Assembly: GCA_033030425.1 (NCBI GenBank) | Contig: JAUFSD010000016.1 | Coordinates: forward strand, 992,001 to 1,056,000 | Reading direction: 5' to 3' | DNA length: 64,000 bases | Source of the DNA: Verpa conica | Lineage: Eukaryota > Ascomycota > Pezizomycetes > Pezizales > Morchellaceae | Part shown: positions 23,974 through 33,772 of the stretch, one piece after another | Position numbering within the stretch: the stretch's first letter is position 1 | Layout: every line of letters begins with the position of its first letter | Notes under the pieces: model-generated | Told to the model about the DNA's origin: nothing | What the model saw: the letters and a program-made list of their open reading frames with translations, nothing else | The model's database searches: none | Translations under genes and position numbers: made by a program

Positions 23974-26401
23974 ATGGATCTCCAGCCATCGACTGATGAG
24001 CTTTACCCGATAGCTGTCCTGATAGATGAACTCAAGGTTGGACTAGCCTGGATATTCGGCGAGCATTGTTGTTGATGGAGCATACGTAACTGATGGAGGT
24101 TGCAGCATGACGATGTCCTTCTCCGCCTAAACGCTATCAAGCGTCTATCGACCATCGCTCTCGCGCTGGGCGCAGAACGAACCCGGGATGAACTTATTCC
24201 ATTTTTAGACGGTACGCATAGTGAATATCAAGAAATAAAGAAAAAAGAAGAGAAACCAATAAAACAGAACATCATGGATTTTCATTCGGTAGTGCTGACT
24301 GGATATTTATCATGAACAAACAGAATCTGTAGAGGATGAAGATGAAGTATTGACCGCCCTTAGCGAGGAGCTTGGAAATTTCGTGGAATATGTTGGCGGT
24401 CCTGAATATGGTCACGTGCTCCTTTCACCTCTGGAGAATCTTGCGGCTATTGAAGAACCTCTTGTGCGCGAAAAGGTTGGTTTATGCAGATTCGATCTCC
24501 GTTTGTTTTCTTGGCATATCAACCGAGCCCTACATCCATTTCTTGCCCTGACAAAGTGCCTTAGGCAGTTGAATCCCTCAACAAAATATGTGGTGACCTG
24601 TCTCAAGCTCAAGTCGAAGAATATTTTATTCCCCTCGTCATTCGCCTCTCAAAAGCCGATTGGTTCACTTCAAAAATTTCTGCGACAGGTCTTTACACAG
24701 TTCCATACTCCAAAGCAGCAACCCGTTCCCAAGATGGACTCAGGCAGCAATTCTCGCAGCTCGTTCACGACGATACCCCCATGGTACGAAGACAGGCAGC
24801 AACAAACTTGGCTAAATTTGTTAAGGCTATGCCAGCCGATTTGGTGGCTACCGAAATGATTCCATTGTTCCAACACCTGGCCCAGGATGATCAGGACAGT
24901 GTGAGGCTATTAACAGTAGAGGTTTTGATTAGCATTGCCGAGGTTGTGCCTAAAGATCAGCAGCAGAGCCACGGGGTTCTCTTGACTATCCTCAGGAGCT
25001 TGTTTGGGGACAAGAGCTGGAGGGTTAGGTATATGGTTGCGGACAGATTCGAAAAGGTATATCTTTATCCCGCCTAAAATAGTTAGTTTTACAATTGACA
25101 CTGTGCTTTGGCTAGCTCGCGAAAGCTGTCGGGGACGATGTCGTTAGACGTGACCTAGTTCCTGCATTTGTAAAACTTTTGAAGGATACTGAGGCAGAAG
25201 TGCGAACCGCTGTTGCCGGCCAAATTCCGGGTAAATACCTTTATCTTTCTGCTGGATTCCACAAAGGGGGAAATGAACTGACTCATATATAGGCTTTTGT
25301 GGACTACTCGACCGTCAAACTCTCCTAGATGAGATTATGGGAGCTGTAGAGGATCTAGTCAGCGATGCTTCCCAGCATGTCAGAGCTGCCCTCGGTACAC
25401 AGATCAGCGGGCTTGCTCCCATTCTTGGGAAGGACGAGTGAGTGATCTCTCATGTTTTCTTGAAACTTTAGCAAGGTGATCATGCTAAGATGTACTTCCT
25501 TGTTTTAGGACAATCGCACATCTTCTACCAATGTTTTTACAGATGCTCAAAGATGAGTTTCCTGATGTGCGTTTGCATATTATCTCAAAATTAGAACTTG
25601 TCAATGATGGTAAGACTTGCACTCCTTTCTATTCGTTTGGGTGCTAATTCTCATTGATAGTTATCGGCATTGAGCTTCTTTCCCAGTCTCTCTTACCCGC
25701 TATTGTCCAACTGGCCGAAGATAAACAGTGGCGAGTACGACTTGCAATTATTGAATACATTCCCCTCCTTGCAAAACAGCTTGGTGTAGAATTTTTCGAT
25801 GAAAAGCTGGGAAACTTGTGCATGAGCTGGTTGGGAGATACTGTATTTTCAATTCGTGAGGCAGCAACCCAAAACCTGAAAAAGCTGACAGAGGTATTCG
25901 GCGTGGAATGGGCTAGACAAACTATCATTCCTAAAGTTATGGCTATGGGTAATCAAACTAATTACTTGTATCGTATGACAACTTGTGCGGCAATCACGGT
26001 AAGCTTCTCCTTTGTTTTTGTTTTCTACCAGCTGACTTACCTGAATTCATGGGATCCTCTAGACCCTTGCCCCTGCTGTTAATATTGCAGTTATCCAAGA
26101 GTACATTCTGCCCATGATCAACCAGCTCATCGATGACCCAATTCCAAATATCCGTTTCAACGTTGCAAAGTCTTATGGCGTTCTTATCAATGTTTTACGA
26201 CAACTCCCAGCCGAGGGAACCTTGGCAGGCCTACGGCCGGAGGATGCAAATAATGGTCCATGTCCTGCAGGACTGGAATTGATACAGAAACAGATCATGC
26301 CAAGTTTGGAGAAACTGCAAGGAGACGAAGATGTGGACGTTCGGTTTTTCGCGAACCAGGCGCTAGGAAATCTTGGAGAATTGATGCATACTTCTCCGTA
26401 G
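23974..26401 (+). CDS. TPD3: PP2A scaffold (A) subunit
   Basis: HEAT-repeat scaffold that holds the catalytic and regulatory subunits of protein phosphatase 2A. Nine exons join without frame conflict: 23974-24036, 24106-24211, 24324-24475, 24565-25056, 25116-25230, 25293-25437, 25509-25609, 25661-25998 and 26063-26401, coding 616 residues, slightly longer than the animal protein (589). It starts [21 protein letters not shown], the classic N terminus. HEAT repeats carry the usual VR/WRVR turns, for example [53 protein letters not shown] and [14 protein letters not shown]. The end [12 protein letters not shown] is typical. A Gly/Pro-containing insert ([19 protein letters not shown]) in the last repeats explains the extra length. 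Identity is essentially certain. Confidence 0.96.
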
Positions 26402-27049
26402 TAGACAAGGGTTGTGCAATTGGAGAGTGGAATCGGGCAAATAAATTCGAGGTCTTTTTGTTTTTGATAGATCGCTGGGTATCTTCGTGTTCGAAAAATA
26501 CTTGCGGAGCTCGAGCTTAACTTCATAAAGAGAGATACCGACTGATTTGCTATTAAACAATTTGGGGGGGGGTGGGAAGTATGGGTTTCTTATAGTCATG
26601 GCTAGATATGAGTTCTGTACTTCTGTTTTTTTGCAGTTACTGACTCTAGATATTCTAGTTACAGAAAGTAAGTAGTAATTGAGTGATAAAGATAAATATA
26701 AGAAATCCTTTTGCCTCTTGAATTTTTTATCTGAGTAAAACATCATAATATATCACTCGATGGCCAGATGACTCCTATGGGACACCCTAATTTACTAAAG
26801 CGCGGCCCTTTATGCGCCCAGATAAGACCCAACAGTTATATATATATCAAAAACATATATGCCAAAAGCGGCCCGGTTTTGTTAAGACAAGGCTTAGAAT
26901 TCAACGTCTAGGCGTTCACGGTTCTTGGCGCTGGTGAGCCGCAATTTTACCCCACCACGCGTATACTACCCCTCCTATATCCTACGTCAACAATACCAAA
27001 AAAAAAATTAGACAAAACCACAGATACAAATATACATATCTAACAAGCC
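26402..27049. other. intergenic region
   Basis: TPD3 3' UTR followed by the EFM4 promoter. AT-rich, with an alternating TATATA run at 26837-26846. No gene seen. Confidence 0.5.
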
Positions 27050-27890
27050 ATGGCTTCAGAAGAAGAATTCACTCAGCATCTTAACCCCAGCAAACTAGGC
27101 ACCAAAGAATAGTGGGTCAATTCTCGCTGAAATCAAGCAGCAGTACATATACCAATAACTCCAACTAACAATACGCAAGGACTACAGCTGGGAACAAGCC
27201 TACGAAATTGAAACCCGTAACTTCTCTACAAATCCTGCTGATGAGGGGCAAATCTGGTTCAGCGAGTCAGATGCCGAAGGACGTATCCTATCGTATCTTG
27301 CCTCCGAAGATATTCCTTCCAACGCCTCCTTTCTTGACATTGGTACAGGCAATGGACATCTCCTCTTTGAACTTATTGAGGAAGGGGGGTATGATGGTTC
27401 TATGGTTGGTATAGACTACTCTCCTAAAGCTGTCATTTTAGCTACCAAAATCGCCAAGGAGAGGGAATACGCGGAAAGGACAAGGTTTTATGTATCTGAT
27501 GTTATCAAAGATGACCTGGCAGCTGCGGAGTGGGTCCCTGGCCGTGGTTTCGATGTGGTGTTAGATAAGGGGACTTTTGATGCAATTTCACTAAGTGATG
27601 AGCTGCTTGGTGACGGTACGGGAAGGAGGGTGTATGAAGGGTATGCAGAGAAAACTGTGGGGGTTATGAGGAGAGGGGGGTTGTTGATTGTTACTAGTTG
27701 TAATTGGACAGAAGAGGAGTTGAAGGGGAAGTTAGTTACTGAAGGTTACAAACTCGTCCCAAGCCCCTTATGGAACGATGCTAATGGTGTAATAGGTCTC
27801 GAGTATCATGGGAGGATAGCATACCCATCCTTCTCTTTTGGAGGAAAGCAGGGGCAAGCTATATCCTCGGTATGTTTCAGGAGAAATTAG
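27050..27890 (+). CDS. EFM4: eEF1A lysine methyltransferase Efm4
   Basis: Seven-beta-strand SAM-dependent methyltransferase; the yeast family member methylates eEF1A on a Lys in domain 2/3 (Lys316), which is known biology and not visible here. Two exons, 27050-27111 and 27188-27890, coding 254 residues. The 76-bp intron splits the signature KEYW (LNPSKLGTKEYWEQAYE). Then come RNFSTNPADEGQIWF, the SAM-binding motif I FLDIGTGNGHLLF (around residue 70), an acidic motif II region VGIDYSPKAV, and DVVLDKGTFDAISLSDE, the KGT(F/Y)D block that marks the Efm4/METTL10 family. RGGLLIVTSCNWTEEEL follows. The stop lies only 129 bp from the stop of the convergent methyltransferase gene. Confidence 0.93.
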
Positions 27891-28019
27891 AGGTTTCTTG
27901 TAATCATGCAAGATAAGAAATCTAAAAATCTAGAATCTTTGTATTTTATAAACGTCGTTTACTACAGGGTATCTCAAGCTAGTAAGTAAAGAAAACCTAT
28001 ACACAAACGCGTGAGAAGT

Positions 28020-29033
28020 TCATGAACCCTTATGTTTGAAAATTACAATCGCCAACCATTGTTTTCTTTCAATTGGATCTTCAATCCCTCTATCCCTAAG
28101 CCAAGGTCTCTCCTTCCCCTCTATATCCCTTTCGCGAATAGGACCCACAGACTCAAGCCCAGCCTTCGTGGCAGAATCAAAGAAATTTGCAACTTTCGCT
28201 CTCCCAGTATGATATCCGGCAACCACAAGACAAAGGCCATTTTTGGCCAGGAGATGGGCTATTGATTTACTCAAGTTATCATGTTGCCAATCCATCCAGA
28301 AACAGTCGGCCGCAATCACTCTCGTAAATTTCCCGGCACCCGTGGAACATAGATCGTCTGAAAGTTCGCCCCAAAGATGACCGGCGACAGAAATGCGCCG
28401 GCGATTATCGACGGAAAAATTAGAGTCGATATTTTGCTGAATATTTCTGAGGATCTCCTCTGCCGGATAGTCTGATATAACGGTCTATCAAAAATAGCAA
28501 CAGGTTTCTCAATGTCAATCAGAAGTTACTTACGAATATTTCCTTTTGGACCAATCAACATACCTGTTTAGCACCCGCAAAGGCAGATATAATACTTGGC
28601 AGCCCTGCCCCAGCTCCCATCTCAACTACTGTTTGGTCTTTAACATCAAACTCCCCATCCGTGATCATCTCAGCAGCTTGAACCCCTGCCTATTCCAAAT
28701 ATCTCCCGAAAAAACGGATCTGCATTAGCAAAGAAAATCCCCATACCATCATAAATAACCCAACTCTACTAATAACTACCAGAAACGACGATCAGGAGTG
28801 CTACTTGCATTCCAAAGAAAGTGTGAGAAGAGGCTATTATTCGAAGGATCGGGATCTGCCAGTCGCAGCTTTATATCACCGTATACACCTGACCTATACA
28901 TAACATAATGTCCTGGCTCGCCATGTTGATTACGGGCCTCGGAGAATATCGTGAATATAGACTGTTCGAAGATGTCGACGTCTTCTGTTTCACTGCCGCT
29001 ATTCTCAAGCTCTTGGATCTTGTTGGTGAGCAT
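28020..29033 (-). CDS. Nnt1/Efm7-family SAM methyltransferase
   Basis: Member of the Methyltransf_16-type family that fungal annotation calls nicotinamide N-methyltransferase (Nnt1) and which includes Efm7, the eEF1A N-terminal methyltransferase. Three exons, 29033-28805, 28685-28564 and 28484-28020, give 271 residues. Visible motifs: LFSHFLWNA near residue 70 (the PLWGHLLWNA-type block), motif I VVEMGAGAGLPSI, TVISDYPAEEILRNIQQNI after the second intron, GHLWGEL, RVIAADCFWMDWQHDNL and LCLVVAGYHTGRA. The first joint (A/GTAGCA to CAG/GG) is chosen because it keeps both the frame and the CAG acceptor. Whether it acts on a small molecule or on eEF1A cannot be told; the N-terminal half (HGEPGHYVMYRSG) looks closer to the Nnt1-like branch than to yeast Efm7. 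Confidence 0.85.
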
Positions 29034-29276
29034 CGAGAATGAAGTGATGGTAGTGGTAGATAAGGTGACGTCGAAACAAGTTTTATTTACCCTACATGCA
29101 ACTATGACGGTGGGGTTAAACCGTGGTTATGGGTTGTGGTAATGCGCGTCACTTGGCACTTAGCCAAGGTTAGCCTCTGATTGTCAACCAACGATTCTTC
29201 ACCCGGGAAATACCGGGATTATTAGGCACCTATCAAAGCCCATTTAATATTTATATTAAATAGTATTGGATGAATA

Positions 29277-29339
29277 CCGTATTTTCTCGGCGATACCGAA
29301 CGAGGCCGTGTTGTGGGTGTTGGCAATTGGCCCAGGCCG
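29277..29339 (+). repeat. left terminal inverted repeat of the pogo-like element
   Basis: Matches 35919-35981 in reverse complement over 63 bases with one mismatch (T at 29315 area against C). Preceded by TA. Confidence 0.92.
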
Positions 29340-30191
29340 GATCGATATTGGAATATAAAGGTCAGGGTTAGGGTTCTCCTGGTACAGTGCTGAATTAGAT
29401 ATATATTAATATATCAACAACCAATGCTGCTAAATTAGTGAGATTTTGTAGATATCATCTTTAGTACTATATGCTAGCGTAACTGGCGTCGTTCTCTGGT
29501 ATTTGAGAAGCATACATAGGTACGTGAAGGGTTTTCTTTAATAATATAGTACTAACTAGTACTCAATGATTTCTCCCCTCCAGGCCTTATTTATTTTCCT
29601 CTGGGCATTTCCTCTTATTATGACCATGACCTCCACATACTGAACAGGTTATCTGTCGCCGTAGCCCTGCTTGTACTTGATTACTCCCTTTAATCTTTTT
29701 TTTATACCTTCCAACCTGAACTGTTGATCCTTCAAGCTCTACAAAGAATACACTCTTATTATTATCCTCTTCTTCATCCATTTCTATCTCTTCAGCTTGC
29801 TCCTCTATTGCCTCCTCTACTGCTCCGTCTGCTAGTCCCGCTACTGCAGTTTTGTTGCGTTGCCAATTGCCAATAATTAAATCTTCAGGTAGAAGACTTT
29901 TAACTGATAATTCATTATCACATGAACCATCTATAGGAAGAGTAAGGCCAAGCCTATATAGTTGTATTAGTATATAAATAACAAGATTAAGAGTACTTTA
30001 ATACCTTCGAAATGTCTGAACAATAATTCCTTGCTGTCTATCACTGGAGAATTTCTCCCATGCTGCACCAACAGATCTAGTTAATAAAATCCTGCGCATG
30101 TGACGATCTAACTGTAACGGGGGCACTCCCAGGGGAGTGCTGCCGTACCAAAAAAAACCAACAACCTCCCTTTCTGACGAGAAGCTTCAGC

Positions 30192-32429
30192 AGCGAGGCT
30201 TAGAACCGCTCGTCAACACGGAAGGTCGACAGTCCCTAGGCAAAACAGGAATAAGGATTTAATGGGTCGATAACTAAAGACTTTAAAAGGCTCTGCTTCC
30301 CAGGGGAAGACAAACGTCTTTAGCGAAGAGTATGAGGGTCTCTGAACAACGGTTGTTCGTTGACTAGCAAGAATGGTTGTCCTGGGGGGAAGGACGGGTT
30401 TAAGCTAGGATTTTGATTGCGAGCAGGCTGCCAAGAAGCGGGGGAACAATTCCTCCGTGCTTGGAAATCAACTGAGTCTAGAGCGCCCCTAAGAACTAGC
30501 GGGGTCAATAGACTAGCGACTAAAAAGCGTTGGTTACTAAAAGCCCTGTAACTTTTGCTATAATAGTCCGATTTCAAATCCGATTGCACCTATAGATTTG
30601 CAGCACTGTCCCCCATATACCCTCCGAGTTTGGTTTGGTTGGACAAATTTTCCTGACGGTTTTGGGGTTATTTTTGGGGTCCAAAACTTGTCTTTTTGTT
30701 AGGGAATCAGCAACTCAGGGGGGCCCCCTCTGCAAACGGCGGGTGGCACAGTGGGGCGCCTCGCGGGTGCTAGAAAACACAGAGTCCCCTAGGCAGGGTA
30801 ACCCACTGGTGATTCCTGCCGTTGCTTAGATTCTTTTCCCACGTTCCTAGTCCAACTTGGGGACGTGGCGGAGAGGTAATCTTGATCCATAAGGACCTTA
30901 GGGCGAAGCACAAGGCATAGCCCCGTATGGTTTGATTCGTGACGCCGCCAGGTTAATTATTACTTTTTGCTGGCGGCCCTAACTACTAAGCATAGCTTTG
31001 CTCTCATCTCACGGCTCTCGGCCTCCCATAAGGTTGGCCATCAGCAAAGCCGTTGTTATTCCTCCTAGAGGAACAGGAGCTTAACTCTGTTCATGGAGGC
31101 AACTGCTTCAGTCTCATTGCACTAGTATCTCCCATAGCTATAAATTATAGACGCATTACTCTGGTCTCTGTCGCATACCGACGACAGTGAGCTTCGCTCC
31201 GTCCTAGGAGCTCGCCAGCTCGCTTAGGGATCGGGCTATCATAGTAATGACTTTCCTTAGTATCTATTGACCGGAATGGGATAGCTAGTCCTATCTCTCA
31301 AGGGAGATCCTTAGGTGTCTCTATATGGAGAGGTACTTGAGACTAGTCATGACGAAGGTTAAATTGTCACAGTCATTACTATGATAGCCCGATCCCTAAG
31401 CGAGCTGGCGAGCTCCTAGGACGGAGCGAAGCTCACCGTCGTCGGTATGCGACAGAGACCAGAGTAATGCGTCTGTAGCTTATAGCTACGGGAGATACTA
31501 GTGCAATGAGACTGAAGCAGTTACCTCCATGAACAGAGTTAAGCTCCTGTTCCTCTAGGAGGAATAACAACAGCTTCGCTGATGGCCAACCTTATGGGAG
31601 GCCGAGAGCCATGAAACGAGAGCAAAGCTATGCTTAGTAGTTAGGGCCGCCAGCAAAATTAATAATTAACCTGGCGGCGTCACGAATCAAACCATACGGG
31701 ACTATGCCTTGTGCTTCGCCCTAAGGTCCTTATGGATCAAGATTACTTCTCCGCCACGTCTCCAGGTTGGACTAGGAACGTGGGAAAGGAATCTAAGCAA
31801 CGGCAGGAATCACCAGTGGGTTAACCTACCTAGGGGACTCTGTGTTTTCTAACACCCACGAGGCGCCCCACTGTGCCACCCGCTGTTTGCAGAGGGGGCC
31901 CCCCTGAGTTGCTGATTCCCTAACAAAACGACAAGTTTTGGACCCCAAAAATAACCCCAAAACCGTCAGGAAAATTTGTCCAACCGAACCAAACTCGGAG
32001 GATATATGGGGGACAGTGCTGCAAATCTATAGGTGCAATCGGATTTGAAATCGGACCATTATAGCAATAGTTACAGAGCTTTTAGTAACCGACGCTTTTT
32101 AGTCACTAGTCTATCGACCCCGCTAGTTCTTAGGGGCGCTCTAGACTCAGTTGATTTCCAAGCACGGAGGAACTGTTCCCCACTCCTTGGCAGCCTGCTC
32201 GCAATCAAAATTCATAGCTTAAACCCGTCTTTCCCCCAGGACAATCATTCTTGCTAGTCAACGAACAACCGTTGTTCAGAGACCCTCATACTCTTCGCTA
32301 AAGACGTTTGTCTTCCCCTGGGAAGCAGAGCCTTTTAAAGTCTTTAGTTATCGACCCATTAAATCCTTATTCCTGTTTTGCCTAGGGACTGTCGACCTTC
32401 CGTGTTGACGAGCGGTTCTAAGCCTCGCT
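30192..32429. repeat. giant inverted repeat: about 1.06-kb arms around a 118-bp spacer
   Basis: The left arm (30192-31252) and the right arm (31371-32429) are reverse complements with a few percent differences. The arms meet at ATAGTAATGACT / AGTCATTACTAT with 118 bases (31253-31370) between. The spacer equals the last unique part of the single element. Confidence 0.9.
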
Positions 32430-33772
32430 GTAACGGGGGCACTCCCAGGGGAGTACTGCCGTACCAAAAAAAACCAACAACCTCCCTTTCTGACGAGAAG
32501 CTTCAGCAGCGAGGCTTAGAACCGCTCATCAACACGGAAGGTCGACAGTCCCTAGGCAAAACAGGAATAAGGATTTAATGGGTCGATAACTAAAGACTTT
32601 AACAGGCTCTGCTTCCCAGGGGAAGACAAACGTCTTTAGCTAAGAGTATGAGGGTCTCTGAACAACGGTTGTTTGTTGACTAGCAAGAATGATTGTCCTG
32701 GGGGAAGGACGGGTTTAAGCTAGGATTTTGATTGCGAGCAGGCTGCCAAGAAGCGGGGGAACAATTCCTCCGCGCTTGGAAATCAACTGAATCTAGAGCG
32801 CCCCTAAGAACTAGCGGGGTCGATAGACTAGCGACTAAAAAGCGTCGGTTACTAAAAGCTCTGTAACTATTGCTAAAATGGTCCGATTTCAAATCCGATT
32901 GCACCTATAGATTTGCAGCACTGTCCCCCATATACCCTCCGAGTTTGGTTTGGTTGGACGAATTTTCCTGACGGTTTTGGGGTTATTTTTGGGGTTCAAA
33001 ACTTGTCTTTTTGTTAGGGAATCAGCAACTCAGGGGGGCCCCCTCTGCAAACGGCGGGTGGCACAGTGGGGCGCCTCGGGGGTGTTAGAAAACACAGAAT
33101 CCCCTAGGTAGGGTAACTCACTGGTGATCCCTGCCGTTGCTTAGATTCCTTTCCCACGTTCCTAGTCCAACCTGGGGACGTGGCGGAGAGGTAATCTTGA
33201 TCCATAAGGACCTAAGGGCGAAGCACAAGGCATAGCCCCGTATGGTTCGATTCGTGACGCCGCCAGGTTAATTATTACTTTTGCTGGCGGCCCTAACTAC
33301 TAAGCCTAGCTTTGCTCTCATCTCACGGCTCTCAGCCTCCCATAAGGTTAGCTATCAGCGAAGCCGTTGTTATTCCTCCTAGAGGAACAGGAGCTTAACT
33401 CTGTTCATGGAGGCAACTGCTTCAGTCTCATTGCACTAGTATCTCCCGTAGCTATAAGCTACAGACGCATTACTCTGGTCTCTGTCGCATACCGACGACA
33501 GTGAGCTTCACTCCGTCCTAGGAGCTCGCCAGCTCGCTTAGGGATCGGGCTATCATAGTAATGGCTTTCATTAGTATCTATTGACCGGAATGGGATAGCT
33601 AGTCCTATCCCTCAAGGAAGATCCTTAGGAGTCTCTATATAGGAGAGGTACTTGAGACTTAGTTATGACGAAGGTTAGGTCGTCACACTCGCTGCTGAAG
33701 CTTCTCGTCAGAAAGGGAGGTTGTTGGTTTTTTTTGGTACGGCAGTACTCCCTTAGGAGTGCCCCCGTTACA
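32429..33772 (+). mobile_element. complete 1344-bp non-autonomous TIR element (unit copy)
   Basis: Runs from TGTAACGGGGGC to GCCCCCGTTACA. The first and last roughly 85 bases are inverted repeats of each other and include the common block TACCAAAAAAAACCAAC followed by a CTTCTCGTCAG/CTGACGAGAAG segment and GCTTCAGCAGCGA. Close to each tip the sequence GCACTCCC-AG-GGGAGT can fold back on itself. The body has no coding capacity that I can support. A 28-base CCTCGC / CCCTC flank comparison gives no target duplication. Confidence 0.85.

Noticed and set aside
30320..30589. Short reading frame repeated in the three copies of the 1.34-kb element as a possible element protein
   Set aside because: The three versions differ by frame-changing indels and stops, lack any family motif and are opened by the same DNA repeat, so they are by-products of the repeat.
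30839..31252. rRNA or tRNA-like sequence inside the fold-back element
   Set aside because: The text is hairpin-rich, but I could not match it to conserved rRNA cores or to a tRNA A/B box.
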